Notes: generated from the letters alone by a model not told the origin. A DNA stretch of 64,000 nucleotides from Azospirillum sp. (GCA_027486405.1 JAIXPD010000060.1:1-64000); one strand, 5' to 3'. Counted from the first letter of the stretch, positions 1 to 9,606 are shown. A program made the numbers and translations.

Positions 1-76
1 CGCGAAGGCGGGGAACCAGAGTTTGCAGGACGACTCTGATGGAAAAGCCTGGATCCCCGCCTACGCGGGGATGACG
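1..76. repeat. Palindromic dispersed repeat, copy 1 (cut by window edge)
   Basis: This stretch ends in CGCGGGGATGACG and begins with the complementary CGCGAAGGCGGGG, so it can fold into a long imperfect hairpin. The reverse complement of 35299-35383 matches it without gaps at about 67 of 76 positions by eye. The outermost CGTCATCCCC of the left end lies outside the window. It is a REP/MITE-like element of the CGTCATCCCCGCGAAGGCGGG type that is widespread in proteobacterial intergenic DNA. Confidence 0.8.
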
Positions 77-201
77 TGATTCCTCGAAATGGAAAACAAT
101 CTCCATATGCGATAACCCCCCCGTTTGACGCCCCCCCGCTTGACGCCGGGTCCGGATGGCGGGCAAATGGCGCGTCTTCTCCGTTCAGGGCGTGCGCATC
201 C

Positions 202-942
202 ATGCTTTCCCATGACGATCGTCGTCGGAAAATCGCTGTCGTCGATGACGATCCGGCGGTGCGGCAGACCGTGGCGGATCTGCTGGCGGCGGAGGGGTAT
301 GAGCCGGTCTGCTGCGTGGACGCCGCGTCGCTGCTCGCCGCGCTGGACGCCACGCGGCTGGATTTGATCGTGCTGGATCTGAAGCTGCCGGACCGCGACG
401 GCATCGCCCTGTCGGCCCAGATTTCCGCGACCAGCGGCACCCCGATCATCATGCTGACCGGGCGGGCCGGGGACATCGACCGGGTGATGGGGCTGGAGGT
501 CGGGGCCGATGACTACATCGTCAAGCCATTCCACAACCGGGAGTTTGTGGCGCGGGTCAAGGCGGTGCTGCGCCGCACGACGCGGGACACGGTGGCCCCC
601 GTCGCCCCCGGCCCCCGGCGGGGCTATCGTTTCGCCGGTTTCACCCTCGACACCGATGGCCGCAAGCTGACCGATCCGATGGGGCGGCCGGTGACTCTGA
701 CGGTGGCGGAGTTCGATTTGCTGCTGGCGCTGGTCCGCGCCCATGGCCGGGTGTTGAGCCGCAACCAGATCCTCGACCTGACCCACCACGACCGCGACGA
801 CGTGTTCGACCGCACCATCGACGTGCTGATCCTGCGCCTGCGCCGCAAGATCGAAAGCAACCCGCAACAGCCCTGGATGATCCGCACCGAACGCGGCCTT
901 GGCTACATCTTTGACTGCGCGGTGGTGGCGTTCGGCGACTGA
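202..942 (+). CDS. OmpR-family response regulator
   Basis: This is a 246-aa DNA-binding response regulator. The receiver domain covers about residues 10-125, with the acidic DDD patch at 15-17, phospho-acceptor Asp59 in LIVLDLKLP, the Thr of IIMLTG and the Lys of YIVKPF. A winged-helix output domain follows and ends with the usual GRGLGYIF-like turn (RGLGYIF). The frame is open upstream to base 76, but homology begins only after the ATG at 202, so that start is preferred. It is the first gene of a same-strand block with an ABC importer and a hybrid sensor kinase at 5564, which is its likely partner. I infer that it switches on the transporter in response to the transported compound or a related signal. 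Confidence 0.9.
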   Translation: MLSHDDRRRKIAVVDDDPAVRQTVADLLAAEGYEPVCCVDAASLLAALDATRLDLIVLDLKLPDRDGIALSAQISATSGTPIIMLTGRAGDIDRVMGLEVGADDYIVKPFHNREFVARVKAVLRRTTRDTVAPVAPGPRRGYRFAGFTLDTDGRKLTDPMGRPVTLTVAEFDLLLALVRAHGRVLSRNQILDLTHHDRDDVFDRTIDVLILRLRRKIESNPQQPWMIRTERGLGYIFDCAVVAFGD

Positions 943-1083
943 GGCCGTGTCGGGCCTGTGTTAACAGTGTTGCAAACAATCCGCCCTCCCGTGACATGCC
1001 CGGTTTATCTGGCGCTGCTATCCGTGCCGCTGGCGTCCGGCACCGACCGGCGCGAAGAAACGCAAGCATCAGGAGGAACGGCG

Positions 1084-2127
1084 ATGGCGGGTGTGGTGAC
1101 AGGTTGGACGGGGCGCGTCGGGGCCGGGTTGGTGGCGTTGGTGGCGCTGGCCGCATCCCCGGCGAGCGCGCAGGACCGGTTGACCGTTCTGTGCGGCGTT
1201 CAGGAGGAATGGTGCAAGGCCATCGCCGTCGCCTTTGAAAAGAAATCCGGCATTCCGGTGGCGATGAGCCGCAAGAGCGCGGGCGAGGCCCTGGCCCAGC
1301 TCCGCGCCGAGGCGGCGAACCCCAAGACCGATGTCTGGTGGGGTGGCCCCGGCGACCCGCATTTGCAAGCGGCCGAAGAGGGGCTGACCCAGCCCGCCGA
1401 CAGCCAGCACGTTGCCGATCTCCAGCCCTGGGCCTTGAGCCAGCACCGGCAATCCAAGGGGCGCAGCGTCGGCGTCTACGCCGGTGCGCTTGGCTTCGTT
1501 TACAATGTGGAGATGTTGGCCAAGCGCAAGATCACGCCGCCGAAATGCTGGGCCGATCTGCTGCGCCCTGAATTCAAGGACGAGGTCCAGGTCGCCAACC
1601 CCAACGCGTCGGGGACCGCCTACACCGCGCTCGCCACGCTGGTGCAGATCTTTGGTGAGGAAGGGGCGTTCGATTACCTGAAAAAGCTGAACGACAACGT
1701 CAACCAATACACCAAATCCGGCAGCGCCCCGGCGTCCGCCGTGTCGCGCGGCGAAACGCTGGTCGGGATCATCTTCACCCACGACGGCATCAACCAGAAG
1801 GTCAACGGCTTTCCCGTGGACGTGACCACCCCGTGCGAGGGGACCGGCTACGAAATCGGCTCGGTCAGCATCATCAAGGGAACCCGCAAGCTGGACGCCG
1901 CCAAGGCGTTCTACGAGTTCGCCCTCAGCCCCGAAGGGCAGGCGACCGGCGCGCAGGCCAAGCAATTCCAGGTGCCGTCCAACAAGAAGGCCCCGACTCC
2001 GCCGGAAGCGCCGAATTTCGAAGACATCCGTTTCATCGACTACAATTTCCAGAAATACGGGACCGCCGAGGAGCGCAAGCGCCTGCTGTCGCGTTGGGAT
2101 TCCGAAATCAAGTCGGTCGGCAAGTAA
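1084..2127 (+). CDS. AfuA-type ABC transporter periplasmic binding protein
   Basis: This 347-aa exported protein has a signal peptide ending ASPASA-QD near residue 24 and a textbook ribosome binding site, AGGAGGA at 1071-1077, which fixes the ATG at 1084. The mature part is an extracellular solute-binding protein of the family usually annotated as iron(III) binding (LTVLCGVQEEWCKAIAVAF near the N-terminus, WWGGPGDPHLQAAEEG in the first lobe). The adjacent Tyr-Tyr pair that binds ferric iron in FbpA-type proteins is absent. AfuA of Actinobacillus, in the same family, is known to bind sugar phosphates, so an organophosphate or similar anion is a reasonable alternative. It sits 30 nt before its permease. 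Confidence 0.85.
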   Translation: MAGVVTGWTGRVGAGLVALVALAASPASAQDRLTVLCGVQEEWCKAIAVAFEKKSGIPVAMSRKSAGEALAQLRAEAANPKTDVWWGGPGDPHLQAAEEGLTQPADSQHVADLQPWALSQHRQSKGRSVGVYAGALGFVYNVEMLAKRKITPPKCWADLLRPEFKDEVQVANPNASGTAYTALATLVQIFGEEGAFDYLKKLNDNVNQYTKSGSAPASAVSRGETLVGIIFTHDGINQKVNGFPVDVTTPCEGTGYEIGSVSIIKGTRKLDAAKAFYEFALSPEGQATGAQAKQFQVPSNKKAPTPPEAPNFEDIRFIDYNFQKYGTAEERKRLLSRWDSEIKSVGK

Positions 2128-2157
2128 CCTCCCCGGCTCCAACGCACAGGTGATGTG

Positions 2158-4347
2158 ATGCGTCACAGCTCGGCACTTTGGGTGGTGCTGGGGTGGGTGG
2201 GCTTTGCCCTGCTGCCCTGGTTTTCCAGCGCCGCGACCCAGCTTTCCGTCAACCCGCCGGGGGCGGGGCTGGCGGGATCCGCGTTGATCGATGGGCTTGC
2301 CAACGGCCGTTGGTGGCTGGTGCCGCTGCTGGTCCCACTGACGGCCGGGGTGGGGGCCGTGGCGCTGCCCCGCCATCACCCGCTGCACCCGTGGCTGCTG
2401 CTGGTGGGCGGGGCGGTTGGTCTGCTCTGGACCGTTGTCCAGGGCTTCGCCATCGGCCTGAACGGCTGGAGCTGGTCCGGGCTGGCGGCGCTGTTCGGCC
2501 CGCTGCCGCAGGGTCAGGGGGCCTTCGGCCTGGGGGCCGCGCTGACCATGACGGCCTTCCTGTTCCAGACGACCAGCGGCTTTGCCGGGCTGGGCTGCAT
2601 GAAGGGCGACCGTTTCACCGCCGGGGCCATCGGGCTGGTGCTGTTGTCCATCGCCCTGTTCGTGTTCCTGCCGGTCGGCTTTGTCCTGAGCAGCGCCGGG
2701 GATGGCGGGGCGGGTGGCTTTTCCCCGCTCGCCCTGTGGACGCGGTTGACCGCACCGGACATCTGGCGGCTGAACTGCCTGTATGAGAGCCGCAGTTGCG
2801 GCGTGGTGTGGAACAGCGTGTTCCTCGCCACCATGACCGGGCTTCTGACCACCCTGCTGGGCTTGGCTTTCGCCCTGGTGGCGGTGCGCACCGGCTTTCG
2901 CGCCAAGGGGCTGTTGCGGATGCTGACGGTGCTGCCGATCATCACCCCGCCCTTTGTCATCTCGCTGGCGGTGATCCTGCTGTTCGGGCGCACCGGCACG
3001 GTGACGCTGGCCCTGGCCGATTGGTTCGGCATCCCGCCGTCGCGCTGGATTTACGGCCTGCCGGGGGTGTTGCTGACCCAGACGCTGGCCTTCACCCCCA
3101 TCGCCTTTCTGGTGATGATCGGGGTGGTCCAGGGCATCGGCCCGTCGCTGGAGGAGGCCGCCCAGACGCTGCGCGCCAGCCTGTGGGTGACGTTCCGCAC
3201 GGTGACGTGGCCGATGATGCGGCCCGGCGTGGCCAACGCCTTTCTGATCGGCTTCATCGAAAGCCTGGCCGATTTCGGCAACCCCCTGATCCTGGGCGGC
3301 AATTACGACGTGCTGTCCACCAAGATCTATTTCGCCGTGGTCGGCGCGCAAAACGATCCAGGCCGGGCGGCCGCACTCGGCATCATCCTGCTGGGCCTGT
3401 GCCTGGGGGCCTTCTGGCTGCAACGCCGGTGGCTTGGCACGAAATCCTACGCCACCGTCAGCGGCAAGGGCGACAACGGCGTGCCCCCGGCGCTGCCGAC
3501 CGGGGTGCGGGTCGCCGCCTTCGCCACCGCGATTCCGTGGGCGGTGTTCACCTTCATCCTGTATGGCATGGTGCTGTTCGGCGGCTTCACCGAGAATTGG
3601 GGGCGCAACAACAGCCTGACCCTGCGCCACTACCGCAACGCCTTTGATCTGACCTGGGGCGAGCATGGCTTGATCTGGGCCGGGCGGGCGTGGGATTCGC
3701 TGTTCACCACCATCCAGGTCGCCGGGCTGTCGGCCCCGCTGACGGCGGCCGTTGGCCTGATGACCGCCTATCTGCTGGTGCGCCAGCGCTTCGCCGGGCA
3801 AGGCGCGTTCGAGTTCTTCACGATGTTGAGCTTCGCCATCCCCGGCACGGTGATCGGCGTCAGCTACATCCTCGCCTTCAACCAGCCGCCGGTCGAACTG
3901 ACGGGGACGATGGCGATCCTGATCCTGTGCATCGTCTTCCGCAACATGCCGGTCAGCATCCGCGCCGGGGTGGCGGCGATGTCCCAGATCGACCGCAGCC
4001 TGGACGAAAGCTCGCTGACGTTGGGGGCGGGCAATCTGCAAACCATCCGCCGGGTGATCCTGCCGTTGCTGCGCCCGGCCATCGTCGCTTCGCTGGTCTA
4101 CAGCTTCGTCCGCGCCATCACCTCCATCAGCGCGGTGATCTTCCTGGTCAGTCCCCAGCATGAATTGGCCACCGCCTACATCGTCGGCCGGGTCGAACAA
4201 GGGGATTTCGGCCTCGCCATCGCCTACAGCTCGGCCCTGATCGTCCTGATGGGCGCGGTCATCGCCCTCATTCAACTCGTGGTCGGGGAGCGCCGCATCG
4301 GACGGCGCACGACCGACCGCCTTGCCTTGCAGGAGAAACCGGTATGA
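2158..4347 (+). CDS. Fused two-domain ABC transporter permease (AfuB type)
   Basis: This 729-aa inner-membrane protein carries two tandem permease domains. Each half has an EAA-type coupling loop: EEAAQTLRASLWVTFRTV in the first half and DESSLTLGAGNLQTIRRV in the second. About twelve or more hydrophobic helices are visible, including extra N-terminal ones. A GTG at 2155 is directly followed by the ATG at 2158, and either could start the protein. Its stop codon overlaps the start of the ATPase gene in an ATGA, indicating translational coupling. With the proteins on either side it forms a complete importer with one permease polypeptide, the arrangement typical of AfuB/FbpB families. Confidence 0.9.
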   Translation: MRHSSALWVVLGWVGFALLPWFSSAATQLSVNPPGAGLAGSALIDGLANGRWWLVPLLVPLTAGVGAVALPRHHPLHPWLLLVGGAVGLLWTVVQGFAIGLNGWSWSGLAALFGPLPQGQGAFGLGAALTMTAFLFQTTSGFAGLGCMKGDRFTAGAIGLVLLSIALFVFLPVGFVLSSAGDGGAGGFSPLALWTRLTAPDIWRLNCLYESRSCGVVWNSVFLATMTGLLTTLLGLAFALVAVRTGFRAKGLLRMLTVLPIITPPFVISLAVILLFGRTGTVTLALADWFGIPPSRWIYGLPGVLLTQTLAFTPIAFLVMIGVVQGIGPSLEEAAQTLRASLWVTFRTVTWPMMRPGVANAFLIGFIESLADFGNPLILGGNYDVLSTKIYFAVVGAQNDPGRAAALGIILLGLCLGAFWLQRRWLGTKSYATVSGKGDNGVPPALPTGVRVAAFATAIPWAVFTFILYGMVLFGGFTENWGRNNSLTLRHYRNAFDLTWGEHGLIWAGRAWDSLFTTIQVAGLSAPLTAAVGLMTAYLLVRQRFAGQGAFEFFTMLSFAIPGTVIGVSYILAFNQPPVELTGTMAILILCIVFRNMPVSIRAGVAAMSQIDRSLDESSLTLGAGNLQTIRRVILPLLRPAIVASLVYSFVRAITSISAVIFLVSPQHELATAYIVGRVEQGDFGLAIAYSSALIVLMGAVIALIQLVVGERRIGRRTTDRLALQEKPV

Positions 4348-5426
4348 GCATCGCCACCAACGCCGCCGGGGTGGAGTTCCGCAACGTCACCCGCCGTTAC
4401 GGCCAGGCCGTGGCCGTCAACGATGTCAGCTTCAGCATCCGGGCGGGCGATCTCGTCACCCTGCTGGGGCCGTCGGGCTGCGGCAAGACCACCACGCTGC
4501 GCATGATCGCCGGGTTGGAGATGGCGTCCTCCGGAACCATCCTGATCGGTGGCAAGGACATGACCCGCCTGCCCGCCACCGACCGCAACGTCACCATGGT
4601 GTTCCAGTCCTACGCGCTGTTCCCGCACATGACGGTGGCGGAAAACGTCGCCTATGGTCTGGTGGTCGGCGGAATGCGCAAGGCGGAGGCGGCGGAGAAG
4701 GCCGCCGCCGGGTTGGATCTGGTGGGGCTGTCGCGCTATGGCCAACGGCTGCCCAGCGAATTGTCGGGCGGCCAGCAGCAGCGCGTGGCCGTGGCCCGCG
4801 CCCTGGTGCTGGAACCCGAGGTGTTGCTGTTCGACGAACCGCTGTCCAACCTGGACGCCAAGCTGCGCCGCAAGATGCGCGACGACATCCGCGATTTGCA
4901 GCAGAAATTGGGTCTGACCTCCGTCTACGTCACCCATGACCAGGAAGAGGCGCTGGCGGTGTCCGACCGCATCATCGTGATGAATCGCTCGGTGATCGCC
5001 CAGATCGGCACGCCGACCGATCTCTACCGGCGACCCCGCGACCGCTTCGTCGCCGACTTCATCGGTGGGGCCAACCTGATCGAGGCGGAGTTGATCGGGC
5101 GGGCCGATGGTGTGGCGACCGTCCGCGTTGGCCACGCCGTGCTGCCGGTCCCGGACGCCGATGTGGCCGCCGATCTGCCGCTGGGCGGGGTGCTGCTGGC
5201 GGTGCGCCCCAACGCCATCCGCCTGCGGGCCGAGGTGGGGACCGGCAACGGCGTTCCGGTGACGGTGCGCAAGGCCACCTATCTCGGCTCCCACATGGAA
5301 TATGGCCTGACCAGCGCGCTGGGCGACCTGTTCGCCATCGACACCAACGTCGTCAACCCGGTTCCGGCGGGGACCACGGTGACGGCCCGCTTCGCCGATG
5401 ACGGGGTGATGGTGGTTCCGCGCTGA
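4344..5426 (+). CDS. AfuC/PotA-type ABC transporter ATPase
   Basis: This 360-aa ATPase energises the importer encoded upstream. Walker A is GPSGCGKTT at residues 42-50, followed by the Q-loop VFQSYALFPHMTV, the signature LSGGQQQR, Walker B LLFDEPLSNLD and the H-loop VYVTHDQEEAL, all intact. The C-terminal part (about 240-360) is a TOBE regulatory domain, as in polyamine, iron and sugar-phosphate importers. The start codon overlaps the permease stop (ATGA). The family does not settle the substrate. Confidence 0.92.
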   Translation: MSIATNAAGVEFRNVTRRYGQAVAVNDVSFSIRAGDLVTLLGPSGCGKTTTLRMIAGLEMASSGTILIGGKDMTRLPATDRNVTMVFQSYALFPHMTVAENVAYGLVVGGMRKAEAAEKAAAGLDLVGLSRYGQRLPSELSGGQQQRVAVARALVLEPEVLLFDEPLSNLDAKLRRKMRDDIRDLQQKLGLTSVYVTHDQEEALAVSDRIIVMNRSVIAQIGTPTDLYRRPRDRFVADFIGGANLIEAELIGRADGVATVRVGHAVLPVPDADVAADLPLGGVLLAVRPNAIRLRAEVGTGNGVPVTVRKATYLGSHMEYGLTSALGDLFAIDTNVVNPVPAGTTVTARFADDGVMVVPR

Positions 5427-5563
5427 CGCGGTCCAACCCGGACCGGCGCGTGGGTGTGGGGGGCTTCCGAACCGGGCGGGCGGCGTCCTAAACTGGCCTT
5501 CCAAACTGAAAGCGGGGAGGGGCGTGGCCGCCCCGCCCGGCGGATTCTGCGAAACGGGGAACC

Positions 5564-8230
5564 ATGGTCCGGCGTGTCTTGTCACCCGCCAGCGTGCGCG
5601 GGCGTTTGGTGGCGGCCTTCGGGGTGATGGTCCTCCTCACCACGGCGGTCGGCGGGGTCGGCTGGTTCGGCTTCGGGGAAACCGAACGCGCGTTGGTGTC
5701 GTTGCAAAAAGAGGGGCTGGGCGACATCGCGCTGGCCCTGCGCCTGTCCGAACGCAGCAGCGGTCTGGCCGCCCGCGCCCCCTTCATCGCCGCCATCACC
5801 TCCACCCCGGCGTTGGACGAGGAGCGCAGCCGCCTGGAAGACCGGTTGGTTGATCTGACCGCCCTGCTGCGCCAACTGCCCGATCGCTTGCCGGATCTGG
5901 ATTTGGACCGCCCCCATGTGCCGACGCGGGTGCCGCCGCTGGTCCGCCTGGCCGGGCGGCTGGATGGCACGCTGCGCAGTCTGGTGGACGCCACCGGCGA
6001 GGCCATCGACGCGCGGATCGAGGTGATGGAGATCCGCAACGGGCTGGAACGCCAGCGGGCCTTGGGCAACGCCCTGGCCGAGGCGGCGTTCCGCCATCAG
6101 CCGGATGCGCCCGTGTTCCGCACGCTGCGTCTGGCCGACGGCCTGCGCGATTCCGTCGCCGCCATGCTCGCGGCCGACAATCAGGGGGAGTTGGCGCGGC
6201 GGCGCGAGGGGTTCGAGGCCGATGTGGAGCGTCTGCGCCGCGTGGCCGCGTCGGACGGAACCGCGTTGCCCGAACTGCCCGAACTGCTGACGCTGTTGGA
6301 ACGCCAGAGCCGGGCCGCCGACGCCAGCCGCCGCCTGATGGGCATCGAACAGCGCATGCATTTCCTGGTCGCGGCGGCCAACACGCTCGCCGTGCAGATG
6401 ACCCAGGACGTCGACCGGGTGACGGCGGCGATGCAGGCGGCAACGCGGCAGCGGGTTGACGCGACCTCGCGCGCGTTGGATTCGGGCAAGGCCAGCATCC
6501 TGGCGTTGGGTGCCCTGTGCGCGCTGGCCGCGCTGGGGGCGGCGCTGTATGTCGTGCGCGACGTGGCGGCCAATCTGCGGGCGGTGACGCGGGCGATGTC
6601 GGCGTTGGCGGGCGGGGACCGGCAGGTCAGCGTTCCCGCCACCGACCGGCACGACGAGATCGGCGATCTGGCCCGCGCCTTCAACGTGTTCAAAACCAAC
6701 GTCTTCGAACGCGACGATCTGGCCCGCCAGTTGGGGGAGAATTCCCGCATGCTGACGGCGATCTTCAACAACATGAACGATGGCCTGTCGGTGTTCGACC
6801 AGAATGGCCAACTGGTCGCCTGGAATCCGCGCTTTCTGGATTTGAACGGCTTCACGCCGCAGGACGTGGCCGGTTGCAGCCTGGCCGATCTGCAACGCAA
6901 CCTGCTGGCGCGCGGGGTGACGATCCGCATGATCGATGGCCGACATGTCGATCCGGCGGCCCTGACCCGGTTGCGCGCCGCCCAGGTGGTGCGGTGCGAG
7001 CATCATTTCCCCGACGACCGCGTGGTGGAGTTGCACAGCAGCCCGATGCCGTCCGGCGGCTTCATCACCACCTATTCCGACCTGACCGAGCGGCGGGAGA
7101 TCGAACGCCGGTTGCGGCAGGCGCAGAAGATGGAGGCGGTCGGCCAATTGACCGGCGGCATCGCCCATGATTTCAACAATCTGCTCGCCCCGATCATCGG
7201 CAATCTCCAGATGATCCATGACGCCCCCGGCAACCCGGAGGAGGTTCGACCGCGCGCGCTGCGGGCGCTCGACGCCGCCGAACGCGGGGCGACGACGATC
7301 CAGCGCCTGTTGGCCTTTTCCCGGCAACAGGCCTTGCAGCCGCAGACCATCGATGTGAACGAGATGGTCGAGGGGATGTTGGATCTGCTGAGTTATGGTC
7401 TGGGAAGCGGGGTGACGCTGGTTCCGGCGCTGACGCCGGGGCTTCCCCCCGCCCTGGTCGATCCCGGCCAGTTGGAAAACGCGCTGCTCAATCTGGTGGT
7501 CAACGCCCGCGACGCGATGGGCGAGGGGGGCGGGACCATCACCGTCGCCACCCGTGCGGAGCGGTCGAACGATGCCGCCGGGGCAAGCGGTGTTGTCCTG
7601 TCGGTGATCGACACCGGCGGCGGCATGCCGCCCGCCGTGTTGTCGCGGGTCTTCGAACCCTTTTTCACCACCAAGCGCTTTGGCCGGGGCAGCGGCCTGG
7701 GCCTGTCGATGGTCTATGGCTTCGTCCGTCAATCGGGCGGCACGGTGGACATCACCAGCGAGGTCGGGCAGGGAACCACGGTCGCCATGCGCTTTCCCGT
7801 TGCCCCGCCGTCCGAAATCACCACACCGCTGGCCGACCGGGCCTCGGCACCTCTTGGGCCGGAACGCAGCGTTCTGGTGGTGGAGGACGACCCGGCGGTG
7901 CGGGCAACCGCCGTGGACCTGCTGACCGGGCTTGGCTATCGCGCGCTCGCCGTGGCCTCGGCGGATTCCGCGTTGGCGCTGCTGGCGCGCGAGCCGGTGG
8001 ACGCGCTCTTCACCGATGTGATGCTGAACGGCGGCATGAACGGCCCCGAACTGGCCGCCGCCGCCACCGCCCGCCATCCCGGCCTGCACGTGCTGTTCTG
8101 CTCGGGCTACGCGCGGGATTTCCTGGTCAAAAGCGCGTCCCTGCCGCCCGACCTGCGGTTTATCCCGAAACCCTATCAGAAACAGGCGTTGGCGGCGCAG
8201 TTGCGTGGCCTGTTCGATCCGGCGGCTTGA
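5564..8230 (+). CDS. Hybrid sensor histidine kinase with PAS and receiver domains
   Basis: This 888-aa membrane kinase has TM1 at about 14-36, a mostly helical periplasmic region of about 270 residues, TM2 at about 310-330, a HAMP linker, a PAS domain at about 395-510 (IFNNMNDGLSVFDQNGQLVAWN), a HisKA box with His535 in GGIAHDFNNLLAP, an HATPase domain (N-box VNARDAMGEGGG, G-box DTGGGMP and GRGSGLGLSM) and a C-terminal receiver with Asp818. Only one transcription regulator, at 202, lies in the block, so the kinase probably signals to it, directly or through its own receiver. It starts 137 nt after the ATPase gene. The long helical sensor suggests detection of a small ligand or of the loaded binding protein at 1084, but this is inference. 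Confidence 0.9.
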   Translation: MVRRVLSPASVRGRLVAAFGVMVLLTTAVGGVGWFGFGETERALVSLQKEGLGDIALALRLSERSSGLAARAPFIAAITSTPALDEERSRLEDRLVDLTALLRQLPDRLPDLDLDRPHVPTRVPPLVRLAGRLDGTLRSLVDATGEAIDARIEVMEIRNGLERQRALGNALAEAAFRHQPDAPVFRTLRLADGLRDSVAAMLAADNQGELARRREGFEADVERLRRVAASDGTALPELPELLTLLERQSRAADASRRLMGIEQRMHFLVAAANTLAVQMTQDVDRVTAAMQAATRQRVDATSRALDSGKASILALGALCALAALGAALYVVRDVAANLRAVTRAMSALAGGDRQVSVPATDRHDEIGDLARAFNVFKTNVFERDDLARQLGENSRMLTAIFNNMNDGLSVFDQNGQLVAWNPRFLDLNGFTPQDVAGCSLADLQRNLLARGVTIRMIDGRHVDPAALTRLRAAQVVRCEHHFPDDRVVELHSSPMPSGGFITTYSDLTERREIERRLRQAQKMEAVGQLTGGIAHDFNNLLAPIIGNLQMIHDAPGNPEEVRPRALRALDAAERGATTIQRLLAFSRQQALQPQTIDVNEMVEGMLDLLSYGLGSGVTLVPALTPGLPPALVDPGQLENALLNLVVNARDAMGEGGGTITVATRAERSNDAAGASGVVLSVIDTGGGMPPAVLSRVFEPFFTTKRFGRGSGLGLSMVYGFVRQSGGTVDITSEVGQGTTVAMRFPVAPPSEITTPLADRASAPLGPERSVLVVEDDPAVRATAVDLLTGLGYRALAVASADSALALLAREPVDALFTDVMLNGGMNGPELAAAATARHPGLHVLFCSGYARDFLVKSASLPPDLRFIPKPYQKQALAAQLRGLFDPAA

Positions 8231-8275
8231 AGGGCGGCGGGGGCGTCCCGGCACCGGCACCCGCCCGTCGCGGCC

Positions 8276-9436
8276 TCAGGCGGCCAGATCGCGCATGACC
8301 GTGATGAGGTCGGATTTCCCTTCGAAGCCGATGCCGGGCAGGTCGGGCATGACGATGTGGCCGTCCTCCACCCGCACGCCGTCGGGGAAGCCGCCGAAGG
8401 GTTGGAACAGGTCCGGGTAGCTTTCGTTGCCGCCCAGCCCCAGACCGGCGGCGATGTTCAGCGACATCTGATGGCCGCCGTGCGGGATGCAGCGGCTGGG
8501 CGACCATCCGGCGGTCTTCAGCACCTCCAGGGTGCGTTGGTATTCGCACAGGCCATAGGACAGGGCGCAATCGAACTGGAGCCAGTCGCGATCCGGGCGC
8601 ATCCCGCCGTAACGCAGCAGGTTGCGGGCGTCCTGGTGGCTGAACAGATTCTCACCGGTGGCCATCGCCCCCGGATAGAACTCCGCCAGCGCGGCTTGCA
8701 AGGCGTAATCCAGCGGATCGCCAACCTCCTCGTACCAGAAGAGCGGGTAGTCGCGCAGCATCTTGGCGTAGGCGATGCCCTGTTCCAGCGTCAGCCGCCC
8801 GTTGGCGTCCACGGCCAGTTGCGCCTTGCCGTCCAGCTCCTTCAGCACCGCTTCGATGCGCGGCTGGTCTTCGGCGATGCTGTTGCCGATCTTCATCTTG
8901 ACCACGGTGTAGCCGCGATCCAGGTAGCTGCGCATCTCGCCCCGCAGCGCGTCCAGCCCCTTGCCGGGGTAGTAATAGCCGCCAGCGGCGTAGACGAAGA
9001 CCTTGGGGTTGGCCTCGCGGCCGTGGCGTTTGGCCAGCAGGCGGAACAGCGGTTCCCCGGCGATCTTCGCCACCGCGTCCCACACCGCCATGTCGATGGT
9101 CCCGACGGCGACGGAGCGTTCGCCATGGCCGCCGGGCTTTTCGTTCTTCATCATCGCCGCCCAAATCCGGTCGGGATCAAGGTTGGTTCCGCTGTCGTCC
9201 AGAAGACTGTCCGGGGCGGCGTCCAGAATGCGGGGGGCGAAGCGTTCGCGGATCAGGCCGCCCTGGCCGTAGCGCCCGTTGGAGTTGAAGCCATAGCCGA
9301 CGACCCGACGGCCGTCGCGCACCACATCCGTCACCACGGCGACCAGCGACAGCGTCATCTTGGAAAAATCGATGTAGGCGTTGGCGATGGCCGACGCGAT
9401 CGGGGCGGTGATCTCGCGGATCTCGACGATTTTCAT
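8276..9436 (-). CDS. tarD: D-tartrate dehydratase (enolase superfamily)
   Basis: This 386-aa enzyme very closely resembles D-tartrate dehydratase of Bradyrhizobium, which converts D-tartrate to oxaloacetate. The enolase-superfamily active site is visible: KMK at 180-182, metal ligands Asp210 (AVDANG), Glu236 (YEEVGDP) and Glu262 (ATGENLF), and the general acid/base His319 in IPHGGHQMS. The segment YGFNSNGRYGQGGLIRERF near the N-terminus is characteristic of this group. The ATG at 9436 starts homology at once; the longer open frame upstream has no support. The divergent LysR regulator at 9607 probably controls it. The product oxaloacetate links to the C4-dicarboxylate genes nearby. Confidence 0.93.
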   Translation of the reverse strand: MKIVEIREITAPIASAIANAYIDFSKMTLSLVAVVTDVVRDGRRVVGYGFNSNGRYGQGGLIRERFAPRILDAAPDSLLDDSGTNLDPDRIWAAMMKNEKPGGHGERSVAVGTIDMAVWDAVAKIAGEPLFRLLAKRHGREANPKVFVYAAGGYYYPGKGLDALRGEMRSYLDRGYTVVKMKIGNSIAEDQPRIEAVLKELDGKAQLAVDANGRLTLEQGIAYAKMLRDYPLFWYEEVGDPLDYALQAALAEFYPGAMATGENLFSHQDARNLLRYGGMRPDRDWLQFDCALSYGLCEYQRTLEVLKTAGWSPSRCIPHGGHQMSLNIAAGLGLGGNESYPDLFQPFGGFPDGVRVEDGHIVMPDLPGIGFEGKSDLITVMRDLAA

Positions 9437-9563
9437 GGGGGCATCTCCTGTTTGGGGCCGCTGCGGCTTCGTTGTCCGGTCGGCTTGACGTATAAGCGGC
9501 GGGGCGACGGTGGCCCAATGCCAAGACCGTGGTTCGTCATGCCGGATCGGCATCACCAATGGC

Positions 9564-9602
9564 TTTGAACTGGGACGGGTTTGGACTGGGACGGGTTTGA
9601 AC
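9564..9602. repeat. 16-bp tandem repeat in the tarD/LysR divergent promoter
   Basis: TTTGAACTGGGACGGG at 9564-9579 is followed by TTTGGACTGGGACGGG at 9580-9595 and a partial third unit TTTGAAC at 9596-9602. The repeat ends four bases before the LysR start codon and lies in the 170-bp divergent intergenic region. It may be a simple duplication or part of the operator. Confidence 0.7.
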
Positions 9603-9606
9603 GGGG

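Noticed and set aside
1069-4275. A very long open frame on the minus strand across the ABC importer genes
   Set aside because: Its Gln/Arg/His/Gly-rich composition is typical of the antisense of high-GC genes; no domain or ribosome binding site, and the plus strand holds well-supported genes.
1084-5426. Ferric-iron importer as a firm annotation
   Set aside because: The binding protein lacks the paired Tyr iron ligands, so only the family is reported.
5582-8260. A long minus-strand frame opposite the hybrid kinase
   Set aside because: It is a codon-bias shadow of the kinase gene with no recognisable domain.
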